From: JBBTIS01 sp038059855
GTDB lineage: Bacteria; Elusimicrobiota; Elusimicrobia; JACQPE01
Assembly (NCBI GenBank): GCA_964357255.1
Contig: CAYHKQ010000028.1
Location: forward strand, 1-27,204
Length of the DNA: 27,204 bases
Reading direction: 5' to 3'
The notes beneath the pieces were generated by a model, which was given only the letters and a program-made list of their open reading frames with translations, had not been told where the DNA came from and did no database searches. Positions within the stretch are counted from its first letter, which is position 1. Every line of letters starts with the position of its first letter. The position numbers and the translations under genes are program-made. Shown here piece by piece: positions 1 through 7,788 of the stretch.

Positions 1-1
1 G

Positions 2-133
2 GTTTACAAAAAGGCCAAGCCCATCCGCGTCACACCTATCCATGCCAGGTCCTGGAAGTTTTTCACCGATAAGTATGGCAAGGACCAATACAACAGCATC
101 GAAAAGGGCCGCTTCAAGCTACTGGATTTATAG
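2..133 (+). CDS. C-terminal fragment of an unknown protein
   Basis: An open frame enters from the left edge and ends at a TAG at 131-133, giving the last 43 residues of a protein. The fragment is basic and aromatic, with the segment SWKFFTDKYGKDQY near its middle. I do not recognise the family. The start lies outside the window, so neither length nor domain can be judged. It is called because the frame is open from the first base and ends just before a non-coding, repeat-bearing stretch. Confidence 0.45.
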   Translation, partial: VYKKAKPIRVTPIHARSWKFFTDKYGKDQYNSIEKGRFKLLDL

Positions 134-281
134 GGTGAAGAGGTCGGACTCCACCGACTCTTGCTCCCCACAAAAATCGTTGATTCCAGCCTTAACCATC
201 TTTCAAGCGGGGAGATAAAAAAAGAGGAGGCGGACGAAGCAGCGGCAGAGCGTGGAAAACTCCCGTCTTCCGCAGAGAGCC

Positions 282-434
282 TAAACCGGAAATCCGCAGT
301 TGACACGCCATTTCCCTCGTGACCACCGGACTTTTTTGTCCCGTCATACCGGCGAAAGCCGGTATCCAGTTTTCCTCGGAGACTGGACTCCGGCTTACGC
401 CGGAGTGACGACCCAACTGCGGAATTCCGGCTTA
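282..434. mobile_element. MITE-like palindromic element with cloverleaf core
   Basis: About 153 bp bounded by near-perfect terminal inverted repeats: 282-302 and 414-434 match at 19 of 21 positions (core CCGCAGTTG / CAACTGCGG). Inside, an outer stem CGTCA/TGACG (342-346 and 406-410) encloses three further stems: ATACCGGC-GAAA-GCCGGTAT (346-365), TCCAGT/ACTGGA (365-370 and 382-387), and ACTCCGGC-TTAC-GCCGGAGT (387-406). Together they would fold as a cloverleaf or cruciform. There is no coding capacity. A related, partial copy lies at about 1899-2009. The rest of the gap between 134 and 597 shows nothing I can assign, apart from a small GTCGG/CCGAC hairpin near 141-156. Confidence 0.7.
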
Positions 435-597
435 TACATGACTACATGATTTGGACAAAAAAATTCCATTTCTCCTCGGAGAATACCAAAAGAACAATGC
501 AGGCGGGTGAACATCCGATATAAAGAAGAAGGCAGGGCGCAAGCCAAGGGACTCTGCCTTGGTGAAATAGGCATTGTGTTCCCCGATTACCGAGGAT

Positions 598-1740
598 TCA
601 CAGAGGGAATTCTTTGGCAATATAGCGAAGCGGCACGGCCAGGATATTTTTACTCAAAGAATATCGCCGCTCTCCAGGATAAACGACAATAAGCCGTTCA
701 AGCTTTAAATCAGACATGGCGATTCGCATCGAAGGCGTTAAGCGCGGCGCATCGGAACGTTTACACTCAAAACCTAAACGGCGGCCGTTGATGAGGAGCA
801 TTAAATCCAGTTCGGCGCCGTTGTGGGTGGCCCAAAAATAAATTTCCGGCGTCCGGGCCACCTTTAAAATTTCTTCAATGGCATAGCCCTCCCACGAGGC
901 GCCGCACTTGGGATGGCCCAATAATTCCCACTCGGAACCTACCCCCAGCAACTGATGAAGAAGCCCGCTGTCGCGAATGTAAATTTTTGGGGCCTTCACC
1001 TGCCGTTTTTTTAAATTTTCATGCCATGGCGGCAATTGACGCACCATAAACACCCCAGTCAGGAGATCAAGATACCGGCGAACAGTCGGTTCGCTGATTC
1101 CCAGGGAACGCGCTGGATCCGCCGCATTCCAGATTTGGCCATGATAATGAGCCAGCATGGTCCAAAATCGCAAAAGCGCTGTTGGAACAATGTCAATACC
1201 AAGGCCGGCCAAATCCCGCTCAAAAAAAGTCCTGATAAAATTTTTGCGCCAGACAAGACTATCCTGTTCCGAACGTGCCAGGTAGGACAAGGGGAACCCC
1301 CCGCGCCGCCATAGTTTTAATTGCGACGCGCCGCCAATTTCAGCAAGGCCAAATCCTTCCATTTCAATAATTTCAAGGCGTCCTGCCAGCGATTCGGAGG
1401 ATTGACGTAACAGTGGCGGGGAGGCGCTACCTAAAATAAGGAATTTTGAGGGCAAGGGCTTTCTGTCCGCGAGCACTCGCAAGACGCCAAAAAGATCAGG
1501 GCGGCGTTGCACTTCATCAATAACCACAACTCCGCGCAGAGGGGCCAAAGACAGCATTGGCTCTTCAAGTCGCGCCAGATCCACCGGATCTTCAAGGTCG
1601 AAATAGTTGAAGCCTCCGGGTTTAACTAACTCGCGAGCCACGGTCGTTTTGCCGCACTGGCGCGGGCCGACCAGCGCCACCACCCGACTACGCCGCAATG
1701 CCTTACGAATTCTTTCTAAGATCGCTGAACGTTTGATCAC
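598..1740 (-). CDS. AAA-type ATPase with DUF4143 (PD-(D/E)XK-like) C-terminus
   Basis: 380 residues, GTG start at 1738-1740. The N-terminal AAA_14-type ATPase domain has a Walker A GPRQCGKT at residues 25-32, a Walker B VVVIDE at 71-76 and a sensor-like ILGSAS at 102-107. A winged-helix-like middle (about 185-235) is followed by a DUF4143 region. There E310, D312, E325 and K327 (in AELD and FECK) resemble a PD-(D/E)XK nuclease core. Length matches the family, which is widespread, often horizontally transferred and of uncertain function; links to mobile or defence DNA are suggested but unproven. The gene stands alone, flanked by non-coding DNA carrying related palindromic elements, and has a good promoter at 1824-1851. 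The family call is secure; the cellular role is unknown. Confidence 0.9.
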   Translation of the reverse strand: MIKRSAILERIRKALRRSRVVALVGPRQCGKTTVARELVKPGGFNYFDLEDPVDLARLEEPMLSLAPLRGVVVIDEVQRRPDLFGVLRVLADRKPLPSKFLILGSASPPLLRQSSESLAGRLEIIEMEGFGLAEIGGASQLKLWRRGGFPLSYLARSEQDSLVWRKNFIRTFFERDLAGLGIDIVPTALLRFWTMLAHYHGQIWNAADPARSLGISEPTVRRYLDLLTGVFMVRQLPPWHENLKKRQVKAPKIYIRDSGLLHQLLGVGSEWELLGHPKCGASWEGYAIEEILKVARTPEIYFWATHNGAELDLMLLINGRRLGFECKRSDAPRLTPSMRIAMSDLKLERLIVVYPGERRYSLSKNILAVPLRYIAKEFPL

Positions 1741-1823
1741 TCCACTGCCTACCCGCCAGCCAAAGGCCGGCTATTAATGCAACTTGCCTTCGGCGAGCGC
1801 TCAGGCGGTGGGATCATGGATAA

Positions 1824-1851
1824 ATTATACTATGAAAAAGGAAAATCACAA
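1824..1851 (-). promoter_or_regulatory. Sigma70-type promoter for the DUF4143 ATPase
   Basis: On the minus strand there is TTGTGA (1846-1851), a 16-bp spacer and a perfect TATAAT (1824-1829). Transcription would start near 1817, giving a leader of about 75 nt before the GTG at 1740. In that leader CCGGCC-TTT-GGCTGG (one G-U pair) could form a small hairpin just upstream of the start codon. Confidence 0.6.
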
Positions 1852-1898
1852 TTTCTGTTTTCATGGACTACATAGGACCATAGCCATTGGAAAATAGA

Positions 1899-2009
1899 GC
1901 GGGGGTCGTGATTGCGACGGGGCCTGGATTCCCGCCTACGCGGGAATGACGGGACAAAAAAGCGCTGGGATTCCCAGGAGAAAGGTGCGTCAACTGCAGA
2001 ATTCGGGTT
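1899..2009. repeat. Partial or diverged copy of the 282-434 palindromic element
   Basis: The right half matches the outer half of the element at 282-434 read in reverse: TGACGGGACAAAAAAG (1946 onward), then a diverged middle, then GTCAACTGC and GAATTC/GG-rich bases ending near 2009. It carries one 8-bp hairpin with a tetraloop, ATTCCCGC-CTAC-GCGGGAAT (1928-1947), where the first copy has two, plus CTGGGA-T-TCCCAG (1965-1977). The left half is weakly preserved (GGGTCGTG near 1905). Together with the promoter above, this accounts for the 295-bp gap at 1741-2035. Confidence 0.6.
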
Positions 2010-2035
2010 CAATGCATTTGAAAATATGGTTGAGT

Positions 2036-4033
2036 TTACGTCTTAAGCCGGGTTGCGCAGTAGTCGGCGAAGAAGGGCAGAAGCGCTTTGATTTTGGGGA
2101 GCGCTTCTTCGGCGGCGGCCTCCCCAAGAGTGATGAGTTCTTGCGCTCTGGAGAAATCTTTCCAGTTGAAATTGGGAGTTTTGGGGTGGATGGTGACGTG
2201 GGCCACGTCCTCTTTTGAAGCCGCGATTTGATGGCTCATAGTTAAGATGGTGCGAAAGAAGACGTCTAAAACTCCGAGTGATTCCTCTTCCTGTTTTTTG
2301 CCCAAGAGTCCGATGGAGGATTTGCGTTCCGAGGGGGAACTCGTCAGGCGCACGGCGAGCCTGAGAGCGGCTCCCATTTGAATTAGAGTGGAACTGGGAA
2401 CCGGATTGACCAGTCCTCCGTCAACCAGCAAGCGGCCTTGGAATAGATGGGGTTTGAATATCACGGGAATGGCGATGCTCGCGCGCACCGCATCGAGGAC
2501 GCGGCCTTCCCGGATAGTGATTTCCTCGCCGGTCCGGATGTCCGTGGCGATGCAAGCGAGGGGGATTTCAAGGTCTTTAAATTCGAGATCGTCATAGATT
2601 GTTTTTAAGAATCGCTGAAGCTTGACGCCGCCAAGGAAGCCTCCGCCCCTGGGAATGGCCAGGTCCCAAAAAACGAAATCGCGAATCCATCCGGCGTCAA
2701 TGGAGAGCGCAATTTCGGTCATTTCCTCGATGCTAAGCCCTCTGGCATACATGGCTCCGGCCAAAGAGCCGATCGAAGAGCCGGCGATTATGTCCGGATA
2801 AATGCGCTCGCGTTCCAAGATTTTGAGGATTCCAAGAATGGTGTAGCCCAGCGCGCCGCCCGAGCCCAGGGCCAGGCCGATTTGCAGGCCCGCTAAGATT
2901 CTGGCCAGCCGTTCGATGGCCCGTAGCGTGCGGGTTGCGTTGAGGGCTTCGAAAGGATTTCGGTTTTGCTCGTAGTCTTTGTCAATGGCGCGCGACCAGC
3001 CGACGCGGATCTTCGCGAGGTCAACGAAAGAATCCTTGCCGTCGCTGATTAGATGGACTTCGCGAAGACTGGCCCGCGCTTCGTCTTGGCCGATGATTTG
3101 AGTGATTTTACCGCTAAGGTTTTCCGTTTGGTCCGAGGAGCCGCTGACCAGATAAATTTCATCCACTTCTCGAAAGACCGATTGCAGGCTTTCCCATTGA
3201 AGCGGGGTTGCCGCGAGCAGGGCGTGATCGTAATTGGAGCGTAGCCAGTTGAGGGCGACGAAGGCTTTTTCCCGGTCTTGTGGAGAAACGAAGAGGGAGC
3301 TCGGCACGGCCATGATGTCGAGGCCGCAGGGGTGGCTGATCTTGACTTTTTTGAGAAGTTCCCGCAAGGGGAGGGATCCGAGCTCTTTGGAATTAGGAAG
3401 ATCCGCGCGCAGGCCCAGCATGGCCAGGATCGCTGATTTAGATTCCAGGCAAAGTTCCACCAGCACGACCTTGCGCCGGCTTTGCTCCACGAGATTGACG
3501 GCGAGATTAATGGTAAAAAGCGTTCCCTGTATTTGCGGCGCGAGCCTGACGAAAAGATGGAGCTTGGACTCAAGGGGCTGGCGCTTGTCCATTCCTTTGG
3601 CCTTGGGATCCATTGTTCTGGCCAGGCGGTGGGAGATGATTTGGGAAAGGAAAATTCCAATATTTGGATTTTGAGCCATGAGATCGTCAAAATCTTTTTT
3701 ATCCAGGACAAGCAGGTCGCTTGTCGCGTCGAGACGCACGCTGACCGATCGGGGCTCTCCGGTCAGAAGCGCCATTTCGCCGAAAATTTCTCCTTGGCCG
3801 AGAACAGCGACAGTGGATTCTCTGCCGTTGGCGTTGTCAAGGAGCGCCACTTGGCCGCTTGCGATTAGGTAGAGCTTGTTGCCCGTGTCGCCTTTGTGGT
3901 AAATGACGGTTCCCTTGGGATGCGTTTCTTTTCTGAATCGCGCGGCTATTTTTTTGAGTTCAGGAACGGGGAAATCTCGAAAGACGCGGGTTTCGGCCAA
4001 CAACTCGATAACATCCGATGAAGAATCCGCCAT
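2036..4033 (-). CDS. cNMP-binding / patatin-like phospholipase (NTE-type)
   Basis: 665 residues, ATG start at 4031-4033 preceded by AAGGGAA. Residues about 10-135 form a cyclic-nucleotide-binding fold, with GTVIYHKGD and a GEMALLTGEPRS phosphate-cassette-like stretch at 85-97. Residues about 170-330 resemble a MinD/ParA-type P-loop domain (TINLAVNLVEQ, then KVVLVELCLESKSA), but the GKT/S of Walker A is absent. Residues about 385-565 are a patatin domain: oxyanion-hole GSGGALG at 390-396, nucleophile elbow GSSIG with Ser420, and DGG with catalytic Asp538. The family hydrolyses (lyso)phospholipids, often at membranes, with the cNMP domain thought to regulate. Activity is predicted from the intact Ser-Asp dyad. 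The ligand, and whether the middle domain binds nucleotide, are unknown. Confidence 0.9.
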   Translation of the reverse strand: MADSSSDVIELLAETRVFRDFPVPELKKIAARFRKETHPKGTVIYHKGDTGNKLYLIASGQVALLDNANGRESTVAVLGQGEIFGEMALLTGEPRSVSVRLDATSDLLVLDKKDFDDLMAQNPNIGIFLSQIISHRLARTMDPKAKGMDKRQPLESKLHLFVRLAPQIQGTLFTINLAVNLVEQSRRKVVLVELCLESKSAILAMLGLRADLPNSKELGSLPLRELLKKVKISHPCGLDIMAVPSSLFVSPQDREKAFVALNWLRSNYDHALLAATPLQWESLQSVFREVDEIYLVSGSSDQTENLSGKITQIIGQDEARASLREVHLISDGKDSFVDLAKIRVGWSRAIDKDYEQNRNPFEALNATRTLRAIERLARILAGLQIGLALGSGGALGYTILGILKILERERIYPDIIAGSSIGSLAGAMYARGLSIEEMTEIALSIDAGWIRDFVFWDLAIPRGGGFLGGVKLQRFLKTIYDDLEFKDLEIPLACIATDIRTGEEITIREGRVLDAVRASIAIPVIFKPHLFQGRLLVDGGLVNPVPSSTLIQMGAALRLAVRLTSSPSERKSSIGLLGKKQEEESLGVLDVFFRTILTMSHQIAASKEDVAHVTIHPKTPNFNWKDFSRAQELITLGEAAAEEALPKIKALLPFFADYCATRLKT

Positions 4034-4043
4034 AGGTTCCCTT

Positions 4044-4057
4044 CATGTTGTAACATG
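4044..4057. promoter_or_regulatory. Perfect inverted repeat upstream of the patatin gene
   Basis: CATGTT-GT-AACATG is a perfect dyad with 6-bp arms and a 2-bp spacer. It ends 10 bp before the start codon at 4033, next to the ribosome-binding site. It could be an operator or a small leader hairpin. No convincing -10/-35 pair was found around it. Confidence 0.25.
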
Positions 4058-4130
4058 GCTTTCTTAAAAATACCAGCCTCGGCTTCTAAACCCTCGGTGA
4101 AATTGATGTTGTCCGGCGCTCGACCCTGAG

Positions 4131-4158
4131 TTGTCTGCGCTTGATTGTGTGATAAAAT
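4131..4158 (+). promoter_or_regulatory. Candidate promoter of the RRM gene
   Basis: TTGTCT (4131-4136), a 16-bp spacer and TAAAAT (4153-4158). Transcription from here would give a leader of about 155 nt before the ATG at 4319. That leader contains a nested hairpin (CTGG-CGAGG-TCC-CCTCG with a distal CCAG, about 4225-4255) and a near-direct repeat, GCTAGTAGCGA (4269-4279) and GCTAATAGCGA (4283-4293). Long structured leaders are common for cold-responsive RNA-binding protein genes; that link is inference here. Confidence 0.4.
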
Positions 4159-4318
4159 TGATTAGATCGGGCCGAGGCGCCCGTGTCGGCGCTCGAAGGC
4201 AAAAGCTCGTCAGATCGAGAGGTCTGGCGAGGTCCCCTCGCGATACCGCCAGGAGCCTCCCCGTAAAGGCTAGTAGCGAACAGCTAATAGCGAGTAAAAA
4301 GAAGGAGTCAAAAGAGAA

Positions 4319-4660
4319 ATGGGAAAACGCTTATTCGTTGGAAACTTGTCGCAAGACACAAAGGACGAGGATCTTCAAAGGGTCTTTGCAGATTGCGGCA
4401 AAGTGCTCTCCGCGCAGGTGCTAAAGAGCAAATTCGATCCCTCCCAGTCGCGAGGGTTTGGGTTTGTCGAGATGGAGAGCGAGGCAGATGCGAAGAACGC
4501 CGTCACCAAGCTCAACGGTACGGACTTAAACGGTAAAAAGATTGCCGTTGAGGAGGCTAAGCCGTTGAACCGCGACAGTCGTCCGAGCGGCGGTGGTGGT
4601 GGTGGTGGATGGGGAGGAGGCAATAGGGGCCCGCGGCGCGATTTCGGCCAGCGCTTTTAA
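4319..4660 (+). CDS. RRM-domain RNA-binding protein, glycine-rich tail
   Basis: 113 residues, ATG at 4319 with an AAGGAG Shine-Dalgarno at 4302-4307. A single RNA-recognition motif fills residues about 3-80: RNP2 is LFVGNL (5-10) and RNP1 is RGFGFVEM (45-52), with the aromatic residues that stack on RNA. The C-terminal tail (about 89-113) is a glycine run plus Arg/Phe residues ending DFGQRF, as in cyanobacterial Rbp proteins and eukaryotic cold-inducible glycine-rich proteins. It probably binds single-stranded RNA as a chaperone or translational modulator. It appears monocistronic, with its own leader and a terminator-like hairpin at 4685-4714. Confidence 0.93.
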   Translation: MGKRLFVGNLSQDTKDEDLQRVFADCGKVLSAQVLKSKFDPSQSRGFGFVEMESEADAKNAVTKLNGTDLNGKKIAVEEAKPLNRDSRPSGGGGGGGWGGGNRGPRRDFGQRF

Positions 4661-4684
4661 GCAACCGCCTCGAGAGTTCTATTG

Positions 4685-4714
4685 GCGCCCAGCCGCCGCA
4701 AGGCAGCTGGGCGC
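4685..4714 (+). terminator. Hairpin after the RRM gene
   Basis: GCGCCCAGC and GCTGGGCGC form a perfect 9-bp stem around a 12-nt loop, extendable by a G-U and a T-A pair at the base. It lies 25 bp after the RRM stop. The following TATTGCTTTA is only a weak U-tract. The next gene's ATG (4724) sits 10 bp after the stem, so the structure could also mask that gene's start region. Confidence 0.5.
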
Positions 4715-4723
4715 TATTGCTTT

Positions 4724-5956
4724 ATGAAGAAGACGAAAAAAGCGATAAACGCGAAAAGCGTTTTTCGTTTTATTTTTCAGACCTCTTTAGCTTCTATCGC
4801 CCTAGCGGGCTCTTTCGCCTTTCCTTTATTCTCTCAGGAGCCTTTGCGGGTATTGACCTTTAATGCCGCGGGGATTCCTTGGATTCATCCGGCCCATGAC
4901 AAGAATGGGAGGTTTCGCCGGATTGCCGAGCGTCTGCGTGAATCTTCCTACGACGTTGTGGCCCTTCAGGAAGTCTGGCTTATGAGCGATGTTAATTTTT
5001 TGTGGAAACATTCCGGTTTTCCTTATGCCGCTTTCCGGACCGCGTCTTTTTTGAACAGGAACGGGTTGGTGATTTTGAGCCGTCACCCCGTTGAAAAAAT
5101 GAAATTTTATCCTTTTTCAGCCAACGAGCCTTTTTTCAATGTTTTGGACGGCGATTTTTGGGGAAGAAAGGGGGTTTTGGCCGCTCGCATTCGGATCCCG
5201 GGCCGGCCCATTGATTTATTCACCACTCATTTTATAGCGACCACCGGCAACGCCGATCATGGGCGCGTGAGGCATGTCCAGATTTTTGACCTGAGCTTTG
5301 CGATCAAGGACTTTTCGGACGGGCGTCCTTACTTGGTGAGCGGGGATTTGAATTTTCCCCCATGGTTTTCGGCATATAAAATTTTAACGGACGCGTTGAA
5401 TGTCAGGGATGTCTGCCGCAATTCACCCGGAGATTGCGCGGACTCCGACGAGGATGGCCGATTGGACTATATTTTTCTTTCCTCCCATTTTGCCAAAGAC
5501 GCCGTTGTCCGCGTGGCCAATGATCTGCGTTGGAACCGAACCGAACCCCGTTTTTGGTATTCGGACCATCAGGGGGTGGCGGCGGATATTCGTCCGGGCG
5601 TTTCGGTTGCCGCCATTGATAGCGCGGATTCAAAGGAGGCCCAAAAAAGGTCCCGCGCGCTGGCTCTGATACGGACCAGCATTTTTCAGAATTTGGTGGA
5701 TTTGGCCTCATGGTCGGTTTGGTGCAATCGGGTTCCGCTGTACAATCTTTATTACACTTTTTTTATGGCGGACCGCATGGTCACGTTTGTTATGGCGGAC
5801 AGGGAGTTGGCGCAGATGATTTATCATAATCAGCGCGAGCGCTGGTCGCGTTGGAAGAAAAAGCCATTTTTTGCGCGAATCCATATTCCCCGTCGGTTGC
5901 GGTCCGCCGCTCCATCGCCGGCTCCTGTTAAGAGCACAAGCGACGTAAAATTCTAA
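4724..5956 (+). CDS. Exported endonuclease/exonuclease/phosphatase-fold protein
   Basis: 410 residues from the ATG at 4724. A TTG 42 bp upstream lies within the terminator hairpin and is less likely. Residues 1-38 form a signal peptide or anchor with hydrophobic core SLASIALAGSFAF. Residues about 41-290 carry the EEP (DNase I/sphingomyelinase-like) motifs in order: FNAAG (Asn47), LQEVW (Glu83), TTHF (His169), GDLNF (Asp208, Asn210), DYIF (Asp248) and SDHQG (Asp281, His282). All metal and catalytic positions are present, so a Mg-dependent phosphodiesterase acting in the envelope is likely. The substrate could be DNA, a phospholipid head group or sphingomyelin; this cannot be told from sequence. 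About 110 C-terminal residues, rich in Trp, Tyr and Arg, match no domain I recognise. No clear Shine-Dalgarno precedes the ATG. Confidence 0.88.
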   Translation: MKKTKKAINAKSVFRFIFQTSLASIALAGSFAFPLFSQEPLRVLTFNAAGIPWIHPAHDKNGRFRRIAERLRESSYDVVALQEVWLMSDVNFLWKHSGFPYAAFRTASFLNRNGLVILSRHPVEKMKFYPFSANEPFFNVLDGDFWGRKGVLAARIRIPGRPIDLFTTHFIATTGNADHGRVRHVQIFDLSFAIKDFSDGRPYLVSGDLNFPPWFSAYKILTDALNVRDVCRNSPGDCADSDEDGRLDYIFLSSHFAKDAVVRVANDLRWNRTEPRFWYSDHQGVAADIRPGVSVAAIDSADSKEAQKRSRALALIRTSIFQNLVDLASWSVWCNRVPLYNLYYTFFMADRMVTFVMADRELAQMIYHNQRERWSRWKKKPFFARIHIPRRLRSAAPSPAPVKSTSDVKF

Positions 5957-5965
5957 ACTTTGCGT

Positions 5966-7609
5966 ATGCTCAGACAAAGCCTTCGCGCCCCAAGGGGTAA
6001 AATTCTTTCCTGTAAAGGCTGGACGCAGGAAGCCGCTTTAAGAATGTTGTTGAACAACCTCGATCCGGAGGTGGCGGAGAATCCTCAGGAATTGGTCGTT
6101 TATGGCGGACGAGGAAAGGCGGCGCGCAATTGGGAATGTTTCGAGCGCATCGTGGCGATTTTACGAGAGCTTGAAAACGATGAAACGCTTTTGGTTCAGT
6201 CCGGCAAGCCCGTTGGAATTTTTCGCACCTTCCCTCATGCCCCGCGCGTGCTGATCGCCAATTCTAATTTGGTGGGGCATTGGGCCAATTGGACGGAGTT
6301 CGACCGCTTAGAGCGCCTGGGGCTGATGATGTACGGCCAGATGACGGCCGGATCATGGATTTACATAGGCACGCAGGGGATTCTTCAGGGAACCTACGAA
6401 ACCTTCGCCTCATGCGCGCGCATACATTTTGGCGGCACGCTTCAAAGCCGCTGGGTTTTGAGCGCGGGATTGGGAGGCATGGGAGGGGCCCAGCCTTTGG
6501 CCGTCACCATGAATGGCGGCTGTATTTTGGCCGTTGAGGTTGATCAATCTAAAATTCTCCGGCGGCTGGAAACAGGGTATCTTGACCTGATGGAAACGGA
6601 TTTGGACAAAGCCTTGGCCGCGGTTTCAAAGGCCGTGCGCCGGGGCGAGGCTTTGTCTGTCGGGCTCCTGGGGAATGCGGCCCAGATTCATGCGGAGTTA
6701 GCGCGTCGTGATGTTTGCCCTGATATTGTGACGGACCAAACCTCGGCCCATGATCCGGTGAACGGTTATATTCCGGCGGGCCTTTCGCTTGAGGAAGCGT
6801 CCGCGTTGCGCCAAGCCGATCCTCAAGAATATAGGGAGCGCTCCCTTGCTTCCATTGCCATTCATGTGCGGGCCATGCTGGATTTTCAAAAGAAGGGCGC
6901 CAAGGTTTTTGATTATGGCAATAACATCCGGACCATCGCTCATCAGGCCGGCGTTCAAGATGCTTATGATTTTCCAGGTTTTGTGCCGGCTTATATCCGG
7001 CCGCTGTTTTGTGAGGGCAGGGGTCCTTTCCGATGGGTCGTTCTTTCCGGAGATCCCGGCGAAATCCGCAAGACCGACCGCCTGGTGGAAGAGATGTTCG
7101 GCGATCGCGAGGATCTTGTGCGCTGGATTCGTCTTGCCGCGGAGAAGGTGAGGTTTCAGGGATTGCCGGCGAGGATATGTTGGCTTGGCTATGGCGAGCG
7201 AGCCGCGTTTGGCCTGGCTCTTAACGAATTAGTTAAAAAGGGGGAGTTGTCCGCGCCGGTGGTCATTGGGCGTGACCATTTAGACAGCGGCTCGGTGGCC
7301 AGCCCCTTCCGGGAAACCGAGAGCATGCTCGACGGCTCCGACGCGATTGCCGATTGGCCGGTCTTAAACGCCTTGCTCAATACAGCCAGCGGCGCGAGTT
7401 GGGTCAGTTTTCATCATGGGGGAGGGGTTGGAATGGGCTATTCCCTTCATGCCGGCCAGGTGTTGGTGGCGGACGGCACGCAGGATATGGCGGCTAGGAT
7501 AGAAAGGGTTTTGACGAATGATCCGGGATTGGGGGTGGTCCGCCATGCGGATGCCGGCTACGATAAAGCCAGGGATTTTGCCAAGGTAAAAGGCATAAAA
7601 ATTCCGTAA
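5966..7609 (+). CDS. hutU: Urocanate hydratase
   Basis: 547 residues from the ATG at 5966 (a TTG two codons upstream is also possible). It converts urocanate to 4-imidazolone-5-propionate using tightly bound NAD+ as electrophile, in the cytoplasmic second step of histidine degradation. The family-specific NAD-binding stretch YGGRGKAARN is at 46-55. The urocanase signature FQGLPARICWLGYG is at 397-410, with Cys405 in the conserved position. Length is normal for the family (about 550-560). It follows the EEP gene by 9 bp and is separated from hutI by 225 bp holding a MITE-like element. Confidence 0.97.
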   Translation: MLRQSLRAPRGKILSCKGWTQEAALRMLLNNLDPEVAENPQELVVYGGRGKAARNWECFERIVAILRELENDETLLVQSGKPVGIFRTFPHAPRVLIANSNLVGHWANWTEFDRLERLGLMMYGQMTAGSWIYIGTQGILQGTYETFASCARIHFGGTLQSRWVLSAGLGGMGGAQPLAVTMNGGCILAVEVDQSKILRRLETGYLDLMETDLDKALAAVSKAVRRGEALSVGLLGNAAQIHAELARRDVCPDIVTDQTSAHDPVNGYIPAGLSLEEASALRQADPQEYRERSLASIAIHVRAMLDFQKKGAKVFDYGNNIRTIAHQAGVQDAYDFPGFVPAYIRPLFCEGRGPFRWVVLSGDPGEIRKTDRLVEEMFGDREDLVRWIRLAAEKVRFQGLPARICWLGYGERAAFGLALNELVKKGELSAPVVIGRDHLDSGSVASPFRETESMLDGSDAIADWPVLNALLNTASGASWVSFHHGGGVGMGYSLHAGQVLVADGTQDMAARIERVLTNDPGLGVVRHADAGYDKARDFAKVKGIKIP

Positions 7610-7636
7610 AAATCGTTTATATTGTTTATTTTTAAC

Positions 7637-7768
7637 ACGACTCATGCAAAATGATAAAAAGCCGCTCATGGTGAGCCTGTCGAACCATGAGCCAAGACGC
7701 AAAAAACCCTGTATTCATCCTTCGACAAGCTCAGGATGAGCGGAATGCAATGAATTTGCATGAGTCGT
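7637..7768. mobile_element. MITE-like element between hutU and hutI
   Basis: Perfect 14-bp terminal inverted repeats, ACGACTCATGCAAA (7637-7650) and TTTGCATGAGTCGT (7755-7768), bound a 132-bp non-coding element. ATTTTTAA occurs directly outside both ends (7628-7635 and 7769-7776), as a target-site duplication would. Internal hairpins are GCTCATGGT/ACCATGAGC (7664-7672 and 7684-7692) and TCATCCT/AGGATGA (7715-7721 and 7733-7739). CCGCTCAT/ATGAGCGG (7662-7669 and 7736-7743) can close both into a larger fold. The TCCTTCGACAAGCTCAGGA core is familiar to me as a palindrome dispersed in many bacterial genomes. Confidence 0.7.
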
Positions 7769-7788
7769 ATTTTTAATAAAAATTAGAA

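Noticed and set aside
3049..3711. 220-codon frame inside the patatin gene
   Set aside because: It lies in another frame of the same strand as a full, motif-complete gene and has no recognisable domain or start signal.
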